In this document: positions 9,949 to 18,169 of the stretch, piece after piece
How the letters are laid out: each line of letters starts with the position of its first letter
How positions within the stretch are numbered: position 1 is the stretch's first letter
Assembly (NCBI GenBank): GCA_018402455.1
Contig: JAGYIG010000020.1
Location: 1-57,213 of the forward strand
Length of the DNA: 57,213 nucleotides
Reading direction: 5' to 3'
Origin: Opitutaceae bacterium
GTDB lineage: Bacteria; Verrucomicrobiota; Verrucomicrobiia; Opitutales; Opitutaceae
Made by a program: the position numbers and the translations under genes
The notes under the pieces: model-generated
Database searches by the model: none
What the model saw: only the letters and a program-made list of their open reading frames with translations
What the model was told of the DNA's origin: nothing

Positions 9949-10814
9949 GGCGAAAGTGGGGCGAACGCGGCGGTGAGAGAGAGGGCGGCAGGCATCGCAT
10001 CCAATGGGCGGATACGCAGGCGACGGTAGAACACCTCGGCAGCTTCGGACTGGAGTTGCAGTTGTCCGGCGGTAAGCGGGGTGCCGTCGCGCAGCCGGGT
10101 GTTTTCGACGGCGAGCACCACGCGACCGTTTACCACGTGGATGGCACGCTGGCCGACGGTGTAGACCTCAATGGTGGTCCATGCGTCGGGTGGACTCTCG
10201 GCATCAACGCGGCGACGTACGCGGCCCTTGGCGGCGAGCGGTTGGGCGGGGTCCCAGATGGGCGTGGGGTTGCCCTCTTCCAGCCGGTGGCGGGAATCGG
10301 CGCCGGTGCCGGCGAGCAGGATGAGGTCGCCGAAGTCGCCCTCCTGCACTTGAAATTCCACGCAGCGTTTCCAGACATTCCAGAAGGCGCCGTGGGGGCC
10401 GGTGCAGTGGTAGAGCAGGCCGCTGTCGCGCTTGTCGCGCAGGCGCGGTTCCCATTTGCGCTCGCCCCATTTCACCTCGGCGGAGAAGTGGTAGTTGCTG
10501 AAGCTCTCGCGGGTGGTGAGGCCGGCGTAGATTTCGCCGGAAATGTGCAGGGTGGGCACGCCCTCGATGGTGGTGACGCGGAACACCCGTTGGGGGTCCC
10601 GGCCGAGTCCCAGCGGGGTGCCGGTGGTGACCTTGTCGAACTGCGGGGTGCCGGGCGGCAGGCCGGTGACACTGGTGTGCGGCGCGCCCATGAAGATCTC
10701 CCATTGCGAAAGGGTGGGATCGAGCAGGTCACGCCAGCCCTCGTCGTCGGCAGCGGTAAGAGGGAGGGCCGGAAGCGCAAGGAAGGCGCACAGGATGCGG
10801 AGCGGGCGGGTCAT
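9945..10814 (-). CDS. Secreted DUF1080 protein (3-keto-disaccharide hydrolase-like)
   Basis: The start at 10814 is chosen because it gives a clean signal peptide (MTRPLRILCAFLALPALPLTAAD) and a 4-nt ATGA overlap with the upstream gene; an upstream in-frame ATG at 10880 would add a proline/arginine-rich tail inside the neighbour. The 289-residue product has DUF1080 features: LLDPTLSQWEIFMG near the N-terminus, NYHFSAEVKWGERKW, the RDSGLLYHCTG segment, FQVQEGDFGDLILLAG, WTTIEVYTVGQRAIHVVNGRVV and the closing GQLQLQSEAAEVFYRRLRIRPL. This ConA-like fold includes enzymes named 3-keto-disaccharide hydrolases that act after a 3-dehydrogenation of the sugar. No matching GMC or Gfo/Idh/MocA oxidoreductase is visible in this operon, so either the partner is elsewhere or the protein only binds glycan. 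Confidence 0.8.
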   Translation of the reverse strand: MTRPLRILCAFLALPALPLTAADDEGWRDLLDPTLSQWEIFMGAPHTSVTGLPPGTPQFDKVTTGTPLGLGRDPQRVFRVTTIEGVPTLHISGEIYAGLTTRESFSNYHFSAEVKWGERKWEPRLRDKRDSGLLYHCTGPHGAFWNVWKRCVEFQVQEGDFGDLILLAGTGADSRHRLEEGNPTPIWDPAQPLAAKGRVRRRVDAESPPDAWTTIEVYTVGQRAIHVVNGRVVLAVENTRLRDGTPLTAGQLQLQSEAAEVFYRRLRIRPLDAMPAALSLTAAFAPLSP

Positions 10815-12955
10815 GGGTGGGGTTGGGCTTGGTTGACGAAGTCGAGGTCGGCCTCGACGAAGGGGAGGAGACGGGACCAACTGAAGTGGTTGTCAGGAAA
10901 AGCACGGCGGAACTTCGCCTCGCGCTCAGGCCCGATGCGGGTCCACTCCTCGGAGCCGGGTTCGTAGTAATGGAGGTGGGTGAGCGGGACCTCGCGGTAA
11001 ACGGGAGCGGTGAGGCGGGCGAGGTCATGCCAGTAGCGGATGGCGCCCCCGATGTGGGTGCGTGCGCGGTCACGGTGGGACTCGTCTCCGGTTTCCTGAT
11101 ACAGCCCGAGAGCGACGCCGGCGCGGAGTTTGGCGGCGAAATAGTGGCCGAGGAGAGACCAGGCGTGCAGGTCAGTGAGCTCCTGACGCAGCGCCTCATG
11201 GCCGGGCGGCGCGCTCTGTCCGGCGACCTCGCGGATAGCGGCGGCGGACTCGGTGTCGACGAGGTCGGCGAGGGCGAGGGGGGAGAGCAGGTCGGGGTTC
11301 CAGCCGGCGTTGGTCACGACCTGTTGCACGTGGTCGCCGATGGACTGGTAGGCCGGATCGAGGCTGGCCTTGCCCATGAGCATCTCGAGCGAAAGGAACT
11401 CGGAGGAGTCAACGCCCTCGCGTGCGAGAAAGCCCTCCGCGTAAAAGCTCTTGTCGTTGTTGATGTCGACGAAGGACGTGAGGCGCAGCGGGACTCGGCT
11501 CGCGAGCCGCCAAGCGTTGAATAGGCGCGGGGCGAGGTCGGCGCCGTAGCGGTCGGCGAAGGCCTGCACGAAGGTGGCGTCGGGGGTGGTCGGATCGTAG
11601 AGCAGGCGCCCCCAAACGGTATAGAACAGCCATTGGCGCTCGAAGGCGTAGGTCCAGGAACGGTCGGTGGGCGGGGCGGCGGTGAAGTAGTCGAGGGCGG
11701 GGACATAGCACTCGCTGCCAACGAAGTAGCCGGCGACCGAGGCGGGGTCGGAGTTGCGGGCGATGACCTCGCGGATGAAGTCGGGTTCGCCCCAGCGCAA
11801 GGTGAAGAAGTCCTCGTTGCGCATCATCCACGCCATGCGGAAGTGATCGGGCGGCGGGTTGGCGTAGGCGTCGGAGAGGGCGCCGCCGTGGACCTTGATG
11901 AGTTTGGGGGAGGAGTGGGCGTGCGACCAGTTGAACTTGGCCTCGATAAGAATGGGGCGTGCGACGTCGGTGATGGATTCGAGGGCGGCGCGGGTGAGCT
12001 CCTCGGTGGCGCGGGAAGTCTCGCCTCCGTTGGAGAGACCGGCAGAGAAGGGCACGCGATGGATGAGCTTGACGGGACGATCGACGGCCTGGACTCCGGC
12101 CACGACGGTGTCGAGGACCCACTGCTGGCGGTATTCCGCGGTGACCCCGCCCATGGCCTCACCGAGGGAGAAGCCGATGCCGGTGAGGTCGGGGTATTCG
12201 TTGAGGACCTGAGTGACGCTCTCGCGGTTGTAGCGTTTTACGAGCTCCTCCTGAGCGGGCGTGGCGCCACGGGCGGGAGTGAGGTTGGCGCGGCCGGGCA
12301 GATCATGGGCGGCCGCGAAGGCCGGCGAGACAAAGATGTTCCAATTGACCAGGTAGGTCTCGATGCCGCGTTCCTTGGCGAGTCGGAAGATGGTGGCGAA
12401 GAGCGACTGCCATGCGGCCAGTTCGGGGTCGGTGAACGGGCAGGCTTCGGGGAAATTCGTCGGCCGGATCAGGTAGGGCCACGGGTGGAGATTCCAGAGG
12501 GTGAGGGCGTTGAAGCGGTTCTCCGCCATCATGTTGAGGAACGCTTCCCAGAAGGCGGGATCGCGGCACACGTCCAGGTGTTGGGTGATGGCCTCGTTGC
12601 TGCGGTAGGCGTCCCAGGGCAGGTTGAATTTGAGAGCGCGGAAGGGGTGCGCGGGACGACCGGCAGAATTAATGAGTTGGGTGGACGGGGTGCGCAGCTG
12701 TTCGGCCAAGTCCTGCAGGCCATACATCGCACCGACGGCGTCGCCGCCCGCGATACGCACGGCGCCATGGTCGTCGACCTGCAGGCGGTAGGCTTCGGCG
12801 TCGAGCGTGGCGTCGAGCGCGACCGTGTAGGTGACTGCGCCCGGGTCGGCCGCGGCGACGGCGGCGCGCCCGAGTTGAATGGCAACAGGCTCCGGCTCGG
12901 CGGACAAAAGCGCCGGCAGGCAAAACACGAGTGCGAACAGGCGAAGCCGGGTCAT
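10811..12955 (-). CDS. Secreted GH67-like glycoside hydrolase, paralog B
   Basis: A 714-residue secreted protein (signal peptide MTRLRLFALVFCLPALLSAE) with the same architecture as the product of 2340-4523. The N-terminal domain carries VRIAGGDAVGAMYGLQDLAEQL (about 66-87). The barrel has FRALKFNLPWDAYRS (105-119), NRFNALTLWNLHPWPYLI (146-163) and GIGFSLGEAMGG (259-270), where Glu266 aligns with Glu325 of paralog A. WMMRNEDFFTLRWGEPDFIRE matches IRNDDIFHFRWGDPEYARA of paralog A. It is probably an exo-hydrolase of the alpha-glucuronidase-like fold. The two copies are clearly diverged, so they likely act on different residues or linkages. Its start overlaps the beta-helix gene stop by 4 nt, and its stop overlaps the DUF1080 start by 4 nt. 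Confidence 0.6.
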   Translation of the reverse strand: MTRLRLFALVFCLPALLSAEPEPVAIQLGRAAVAAADPGAVTYTVALDATLDAEAYRLQVDDHGAVRIAGGDAVGAMYGLQDLAEQLRTPSTQLINSAGRPAHPFRALKFNLPWDAYRSNEAITQHLDVCRDPAFWEAFLNMMAENRFNALTLWNLHPWPYLIRPTNFPEACPFTDPELAAWQSLFATIFRLAKERGIETYLVNWNIFVSPAFAAAHDLPGRANLTPARGATPAQEELVKRYNRESVTQVLNEYPDLTGIGFSLGEAMGGVTAEYRQQWVLDTVVAGVQAVDRPVKLIHRVPFSAGLSNGGETSRATEELTRAALESITDVARPILIEAKFNWSHAHSSPKLIKVHGGALSDAYANPPPDHFRMAWMMRNEDFFTLRWGEPDFIREVIARNSDPASVAGYFVGSECYVPALDYFTAAPPTDRSWTYAFERQWLFYTVWGRLLYDPTTPDATFVQAFADRYGADLAPRLFNAWRLASRVPLRLTSFVDINNDKSFYAEGFLAREGVDSSEFLSLEMLMGKASLDPAYQSIGDHVQQVVTNAGWNPDLLSPLALADLVDTESAAAIREVAGQSAPPGHEALRQELTDLHAWSLLGHYFAAKLRAGVALGLYQETGDESHRDRARTHIGGAIRYWHDLARLTAPVYREVPLTHLHYYEPGSEEWTRIGPEREAKFRRAFPDNHFSWSRLLPFVEADLDFVNQAQPHP

Positions 12956-14340
12956 GGCAGGAAGCGGATGTTGCTGGTGCTGTGGGGATCGATGTCGAAA
13001 TCGGCGGGGCGGGGATCGGTGATCAGCTGGCCGTCCACCGTAAGGTTTTCAAAGGTGATGTCCTCGAATCGTCCGGTGTCTTCGAGGGATTTGATTTCGC
13101 TCGGTTGCCGGACGGGACCGGTGACGGTGATGTTGCGAAACCGCAGATCGGAAAGGGTGCCGGAAGTGGGCGAGCGTGACCACGAGGTTTGCAGGGCGGT
13201 GAGTTTCACCAAACGCCAGATGGGACCCTCGATGCGGATGTCCTCGAAAAGGTAGTCGGAGAGGTCCGCCGAGCCGCCGTGGAGGGATCCAAAGACCGCG
13301 CGGTTGTTGGCTTCGCGGTAGTGCTCGACCCGGATCACATCAATGTCGGTGACGCGGATGCCGGAGGCGTTGGTGTTCAGGTTCCAGCTGAGCTGGAAGA
13401 CCATGCCGTTGTCCATCTGCCAGACCACATTCCGGCGCACGATCATGTTGTCGTAGTAGAGCTTAAACGTATCGTCGCTGACCTTGAAGAAACTGTCTTC
13501 GACGATGCTGTTGGCGCCAACGCCGAGACCGTCGGTGCTGAACCACCACGCGATCATTTTCACATTTTGGACGTGCGCGTCGCGGCCCCGCACGAGCAGA
13601 TTGTAGTGGGGGGAGTTGAGGAAGGTGACGCCGTCGGCCTGAAAACGGTGACTCTCACCGCGCAGCTCAAACAGGTGCGGTGCGGTGTAGGTGTTGGGCG
13701 GATTGGGGGGATAGGGCGTGCCGGCCAAGATGCCGCGGCCGGTCAGTCGAACATCGGAGGCATCGATGCCCTTGAATCGGCCATAGACGAGGGCCCCGGG
13801 CGCAAGATAGAGGGTTTCGCCGGCGGCGATGGGGAGCGGTTCGTTGCCGAGATTATAAACACCAGGGCCGAACCAACGCACCTTGGGATCCTGGCGGTCC
13901 GGGAGGTCGGTCTCCGGTGGGTCCGCAAAGACCAGCAAAGGATGTTCATCCATGCGGCCATTGATTTCGATGGCGAATTGGCCGGGGCGGTCGAGGGTGA
14001 AGGAAAGGGACCCGTCGGGTTGAAGGACGGGGGTGATCGCGCGGGAGGATGGCAACACCCGGGCCGAGGTGATGGGGCCGTGGGCGGCGGTGAGGTTGAG
14101 TGTGACGGAATCGGTGAAGGCGAACGCGGCCCACGAAGTATCGTGATGCGGGTTGGTCGCGATCTGCTGGGCTCGGGTGAAGAGCACCGGGCAGGCCATC
14201 GTTTGGCCCGCTTGCTCCAGGGTGATCGTGTAAATCGGAGAGCGCAGGCTGGGGTCAGGCAGGGGGTAGGGGGCCACGGCGGCCGAGATCATCCCGACTG
14301 CGGCACCCAACCCCCAAGTCACGATGGCCGAGCGAATCAT
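12952..14340 (-). CDS. Secreted right-handed beta-helix glycoside hydrolase (GH28/GH49-like)
   Basis: A 462-residue secreted protein. After the signal peptide there is an N-terminal beta-sandwich-like region (about 30-155), then a pectin-lyase-type beta-helix (about 160-462) with repeated turns such as VRLTGRGILAG, HRFQADGVTFLNSPHYNLLV, AHVQNVKMIAWWFSTDGLGVGAN and NSIVEDSFFKVSDDTFKLYYDN. STDG with Asp270 and SDD at 288-290 are placed like the acidic catalytic residues of GH28 and GH49 (polygalacturonase, dextranase, isopullulanase). The two-domain plan with a preceding beta-sandwich fits GH49 better. The classic GH28 GHG and RIK motifs are not seen. It is probably an endo- or exo-hydrolase opening the main chain or side chains of the sulfated glycan. 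It starts 2 nt after the GH43 stop. Confidence 0.7.
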   Translation of the reverse strand: MIRSAIVTWGLGAAVGMISAAVAPYPLPDPSLRSPIYTITLEQAGQTMACPVLFTRAQQIATNPHHDTSWAAFAFTDSVTLNLTAAHGPITSARVLPSSRAITPVLQPDGSLSFTLDRPGQFAIEINGRMDEHPLLVFADPPETDLPDRQDPKVRWFGPGVYNLGNEPLPIAAGETLYLAPGALVYGRFKGIDASDVRLTGRGILAGTPYPPNPPNTYTAPHLFELRGESHRFQADGVTFLNSPHYNLLVRGRDAHVQNVKMIAWWFSTDGLGVGANSIVEDSFFKVSDDTFKLYYDNMIVRRNVVWQMDNGMVFQLSWNLNTNASGIRVTDIDVIRVEHYREANNRAVFGSLHGGSADLSDYLFEDIRIEGPIWRLVKLTALQTSWSRSPTSGTLSDLRFRNITVTGPVRQPSEIKSLEDTGRFEDITFENLTVDGQLITDPRPADFDIDPHSTSNIRFLP

Positions 14341-14342
14341 GG

Positions 14343-15365
14343 TTAACGTGCCTCCAAGCGCAGGGTTTCGTTTTCCTCGACCACCCGAAAGAAATGGGCC
14401 CGCTCAGCGTGGTCACCATTGGGTTGGTGCAGGGCGAGGGTCAGTTGCCCCTCGAAATCACGAAAGAGCATGGTGTGGCCGCCGTTCTCGGCGAACAACG
14501 GTTCGGCCCGTTGCACCCAGGGGCCCGTGATGAGACCCGACGCGGATTCGGCCAGACCAACCACATATCCGTTGTCGCCGAAACTCGACCAAAGCATGAG
14601 CAGTTTGCCCGACCTCAGACGATGAAAGGCGGGTCCGTCGGTGACGTAGCCGGGTTTGCCGTCGACCCAGCGTGGGGAGCTGAAGGGCCGCACCCAGGGT
14701 GCCTCGGAGGCCGTGAAGAGCACGATCGGTTCGCCGATGCGATGGCTCCAGTCCGCGGACATTTCCACGACGAGCATTCCGCCGTCGACGATCTGCGCCC
14801 ATTCGTGGCAATAGACCATCCAGTTGCGGCCTTCGGCGTCGACAAACGGGGTGGCGTCCAACGCGCGTTGGGCGGGGGGCGTGGTGGCCTCATCGCTGAA
14901 CACCTCGAACGGGCCGGTCGGCGATATTGCGCGCAGGATATGGGAGCCGCGGAAGCCACCGCGTTGCTCGCTCACATCCTGAAAGGTTACGAACATGTAA
15001 TAGAAGCGACCGAGACGATGCACCTCGGGTGCCCAGATATCATGGCCCCCCCAGAAATCCGGCGGTCGCCGGAAGGCGAGGGTGGGGTGGGACCAGTTTT
15101 TCAGATCGGGGGAACGGTAGACCTCGACGCCCAGGTTGCGGTCTGCGTCGGTCAGGCGGTTGCCCGTTTGCGCGTAGAGGTGGTAGAGACCGGTTTCCGG
15201 ATCGGCGATGACGAATGGGTCTCGCACGCGGAAGTCGGAGGTCTGAAGCGGGAAAGGGGGGGAGGACGGATCGGCCGAGACCGGGGCGCCCGTGCCGAGG
15301 AGGCACAGCCACCGCAAGGCGCCGATGGCGACAGCGGTCCGCAGCGTGGGTTTCAAGTGGGTCAT
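14343..15365 (-). CDS. Secreted GH43 glycoside hydrolase
   Basis: A 340-residue five-bladed propeller enzyme with a signal peptide (about residues 1-31). The GH43 triad is visible: Asp49 in VRDPFV (base), Asp170 in ALDATPFVD (pKa modulator) and Glu188 in YCHEW (acid). WAPEVHRLGRFYYMFV (111-126) and SPRWVDGKPGYVTDGPAFHRL match family blades. GH43 covers alpha-L-arabinofuranosidases, beta-xylosidases, arabinanases and exo-galactanases; this compact single-domain form could be any of these. Together with araBAD further along, an arabinose-releasing role is attractive but inferred. Its start overlaps the MFS transporter stop by 4 nt (15362-15365), a sign of coupled translation. Confidence 0.88.
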   Translation of the reverse strand: MTHLKPTLRTAVAIGALRWLCLLGTGAPVSADPSSPPFPLQTSDFRVRDPFVIADPETGLYHLYAQTGNRLTDADRNLGVEVYRSPDLKNWSHPTLAFRRPPDFWGGHDIWAPEVHRLGRFYYMFVTFQDVSEQRGGFRGSHILRAISPTGPFEVFSDEATTPPAQRALDATPFVDAEGRNWMVYCHEWAQIVDGGMLVVEMSADWSHRIGEPIVLFTASEAPWVRPFSSPRWVDGKPGYVTDGPAFHRLRSGKLLMLWSSFGDNGYVVGLAESASGLITGPWVQRAEPLFAENGGHTMLFRDFEGQLTLALHQPNGDHAERAHFFRVVEENETLRLEAR

Positions 15366-16654
15366 GAGGCTGGAGGTCGGGGTTGATTTTTAGCCGCTTT
15401 TCGCTCGGCGAAGCGCACGTCCTTGATACCCCAGACGAGGTAGATCGAGATGACGCCGAAGACGAAACCGATGGGAAAGATGACGCGGTAGTCGTTGCCG
15501 AACAGTGCGATCAAGGCGCCCCCACCGGCGGCGGCGACAGTGCGGCCGAGGGCCATGCAGATGTTGTAGGCCCCGCTGATTTGACCAATGATGTCGCGGG
15601 GAATGAACTCGGTGAGGTAGGCCTTTTGGCAGACTCCGCTGACCAGCTGGCCGATACCGAAGAAGAGGAAAACCGGCAGCAGGTCGCTGGCGTCCTGGGC
15701 GAACCAGCCGAGCACACAGCACATCAGCATACTGACGTAGCCGAAGATAAGGGCGATCTGTTTGGGGAGATACTTTTCGGCGATGATGCCGATGGGAATG
15801 GCGCAGAAGAAATTCAGGGCGGGCATCCAGCTCCAGATGCGACCAAACTCGCCGCGGGAAACCATGAGGGTGTCGACCACGAACAGGACGAAGAATCCCT
15901 GCAGGATGTTTTGGAACAGGTATTGGGTGAAACCGAGACCGCCGAAGCGTCGCAGGATGGGATCACCGAGGAAGTCCTTGATGTAGCGGGCGGGGGTCAG
16001 GGGCGGGCGGGGCTGGGGGGTGACCTTCTTCTCGTTGAGGAACAAGGCGGGCAGTGAGACCATCACGACCTGACAGATGCCGCCGATGGCGTAGAGCACG
16101 TCATCGCCAAAAGCTTCGAGGACAAAGCCCATGCCATAGCGCGAAAACAGAAAACCGGTGGCCTGGGCGGCCATGAGCATTCCGCCGGCGACAAACGTGC
16201 GCATGGCCGGGGGGATGAGGTCGGCGAGCAGGGGGTGATCCGAGCCCCATAAAACGTCCTGAAAAAACTGATACGTGGTGACCAGAATGACGAGCTGGAT
16301 GAGGCTGGCGGATTGCGGCACGAAGACCAGGCAAAGCCCGACGATCGGGGCGCAGGTCACCAGGAAGAAGGCGCGGCGTCCGATGGGGGTCCAAATCTTG
16401 TCACTCAGGATACCGACCAACGGGTTGGCGATGAAGCCAAACAGGGGATTGAGCGCAATGATCAGCCCGATGATGAACGCGTTCTCGGTGAATGATCGAA
16501 TGGTGGTGGGCAGCAGCTGGGCGGAGATATTTTCGGTGACGACCAACCCGGCCCACATGGAGCAGAGGATGAAAATCGTGGACCATTTGGCCCGGGGCGG
16601 GGCCTCGTTTGGGTCCGGTGCAGCAGCGGCAGGGGTAGCGGCGGCGGAGGTCAT
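15362..16654 (-). CDS. MFS sugar transporter (SLC45/GPH-like)
   Basis: A 430-residue inner-membrane protein with about 12 hydrophobic segments. The N-terminal half has NPLFGFIANPLVGILSDK (about 69-86) followed by WTPIGRRAFFLV, a version of the MFS D-x-x-(G/R)-R-(R/K) loop typical of SLC45/GPH sugar:cation symporters. A proline-rich acidic N-terminus (EAPPRAKWS) precedes the first helix. It should move a mono- or disaccharide product, with H+ or Na+, into the cytoplasm. Both ends overlap neighbours by 4 nt: the stop overlaps the GH43 start and the start overlaps the sulfatase stop. It is the only inner-membrane protein in the 21-kb block, so it is the natural exit for the sugar released there. 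Confidence 0.88.
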   Translation of the reverse strand: MTSAAATPAAAAPDPNEAPPRAKWSTIFILCSMWAGLVVTENISAQLLPTTIRSFTENAFIIGLIIALNPLFGFIANPLVGILSDKIWTPIGRRAFFLVTCAPIVGLCLVFVPQSASLIQLVILVTTYQFFQDVLWGSDHPLLADLIPPAMRTFVAGGMLMAAQATGFLFSRYGMGFVLEAFGDDVLYAIGGICQVVMVSLPALFLNEKKVTPQPRPPLTPARYIKDFLGDPILRRFGGLGFTQYLFQNILQGFFVLFVVDTLMVSRGEFGRIWSWMPALNFFCAIPIGIIAEKYLPKQIALIFGYVSMLMCCVLGWFAQDASDLLPVFLFFGIGQLVSGVCQKAYLTEFIPRDIIGQISGAYNICMALGRTVAAAGGGALIALFGNDYRVIFPIGFVFGVISIYLVWGIKDVRFAERKAAKNQPRPPAS

Positions 16655-18075
16655 TGGGTGCGTTGGTCACCCGGAATCCAGTTCGGGTTTTCGAGTCGGG
16701 CGGTGGCGAAATAGTGCTCGAATGCAGCCACCACCTCGGGGTGTTGGGGGGCGAGGTTGCGGGACTCGGCCGGATCGTCCGACAAGTGGTAGAGCTCCAA
16801 GGATGCGCCCAGCTGGGGCCGCACGGCTTTCCAGTCGCCGCGACGGGAAGCCTGCACGTAGCCGCGTTCATGGAATTCCCAGTAGAGGAAACGGTCGGTG
16901 GTGGCGGGAACGCTCCCGCCCGCCCAAGCGGGGAGGAGATTGAGACCGGTGACGTGGGCGGGGATGCCTTCCGCGCTGCCAGCGGCGGCCGCGAGGGTGG
17001 GTAGGATATCCTCGAACGACCAAACGAGATTGCTGGTGGTTTGGGCGGGAATGCGACCGGGCCATACGGCGATGGCGGGAACGCGAATCCCGCCCTCATA
17101 CACCTGGCGTTTAAATCCCCGGAGCCCTCCGGCGGAATTGAAGAACGCCGGATTGCCGCCGTTTTCCTGATGGGGGCCATTGTCGGAAGTGAAGAGGATC
17201 AGGGTGTTTTCGGTCTGGCCGGTGGCGGCGAGGACGTCGACCACCTGGCCCACGGTGCGGTCGACGATTTGGATGAGTTCGGCCCAGGCGCGGGGAGCGG
17301 CCGGCCACGGTTGATCGGCGAACGCATCTTCATTTTCGATTTCGAGCCCCATGGGGCGGCGTTCGTTGTTCACGTGTGGCGGGGTGACGGCCAGATAGAG
17401 AAAAAAAGGATCGGGGGTGGCGGCCTGTTCCTGGATGAAGTTGATCGCCTCCTCATCGCTCAGGCGCGGAATGAAATCGACCTTGACCGTGGCGGCTCCG
17501 GCCCCGCGGGCGTCTTCGTCGGGGACCATATTGCGCAGGGGCACCCGCGCTTCATTGCGCCAGATGAACGTGGGCCAGGAATTGTGGGCATGCCAGTGGT
17601 TAAGGTAGCCCCAGAAATAGTCGAAACCCTGTCGGCGCGGGAGCCCGGATTGACCGGGACCCTCCGCTTCGCCCAGCCCCCACTTGCCGATGTGACCGGT
17701 GGTGTAGCCGGCGTCCTGCAGGATCTCCGCGAGGGTGACGTCCTCATCGCGCAAGGCCACCGCCGCTGGATCCATGCCGCGGCGCAGATTGCCGCGCACC
17801 CATGTCTGGCCGACGTGCTGACCGGTGAGCAGGGCGGAGCGCGACGGGGCGCAGACGGGGGCGCCGGCGTAGGCATCGGTGAAGCGGGTTCCCCGGGCGG
17901 CGAGGGCATCGAGGTGAGGCGTGGTGAAGTGCTTTTGCCCATAGCAACTCAAGTCACCGTAGCCGAGGTCGTCGGCGAGGATGATGACGATGTTGGGCTG
18001 GGCCGAAAATGCCCCATGCCCCATGATCAATGAGCAGAGGAGGAAAACGGAATGACAGAATCGGGGGAGACGCAT
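16651..18075 (-). CDS. Secreted sulfatase, arylsulfatase A-like
   Basis: A 474-residue type I sulfatase from the ATG at 18075, preferred because it directly precedes a signal peptide (MRLPRFCHSVFLLCSLIMG); an in-frame ATG at 18129 would add 18 unlikely residues across an intergenic palindrome. It has IILADDLGYGDLSCYG, the signature C75-A-P-S-R79, GKWGLGEAEGP, VTPPHVNNERRP and LFTSDNGPHQENGG, plus the small C-terminal domain YWEFHERGYVQASRRGDWK. It is a close architectural relative of the sulfatase at 4539-6005 (same C-A-P-S-R signature and YWEFH segment), so the two may share a subfamily. It should remove sulfate from the glycan in the periplasm. Its stop overlaps the MFS gene start by 4 nt. 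Confidence 0.92.
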   Translation of the reverse strand: MRLPRFCHSVFLLCSLIMGHGAFSAQPNIVIILADDLGYGDLSCYGQKHFTTPHLDALAARGTRFTDAYAGAPVCAPSRSALLTGQHVGQTWVRGNLRRGMDPAAVALRDEDVTLAEILQDAGYTTGHIGKWGLGEAEGPGQSGLPRRQGFDYFWGYLNHWHAHNSWPTFIWRNEARVPLRNMVPDEDARGAGAATVKVDFIPRLSDEEAINFIQEQAATPDPFFLYLAVTPPHVNNERRPMGLEIENEDAFADQPWPAAPRAWAELIQIVDRTVGQVVDVLAATGQTENTLILFTSDNGPHQENGGNPAFFNSAGGLRGFKRQVYEGGIRVPAIAVWPGRIPAQTTSNLVWSFEDILPTLAAAAGSAEGIPAHVTGLNLLPAWAGGSVPATTDRFLYWEFHERGYVQASRRGDWKAVRPQLGASLELYHLSDDPAESRNLAPQHPEVVAAFEHYFATARLENPNWIPGDQRTQ

Positions 18076-18091
18076 GGGAGGAAGGGGAATT

Positions 18092-18111
18092 GTCGGGCTT
18101 TGGGCCCGACC
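18092..18111 (+). repeat. Dispersed 20-bp palindromic intergenic element, copy 1
   Basis: This stretch reads GTCGGGCTTTGGGCCCGACC and folds as a perfect 7-bp stem (GTCGGGC/GCCCGAC) with a 5-nt loop. It sits 17 nt before the ATG of the sulfatase at 18075. Related copies occur at 19639-19658 and 36740-36759, both also next to sulfatase genes. It may be a small repeat or a leader hairpin. Confidence 0.5.
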
Positions 18112-18169
18112 GGGAAGATGGGAAAACAAGGCGAAGGAGGAGATGGCCGGTTTCGATACGCGATACCGG

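Noticed and set aside
11633..13255. 540-codon plus-strand frame across paralog B and the beta-helix gene
   Set aside because: Spans two real genes on the opposite strand and has low-complexity composition.
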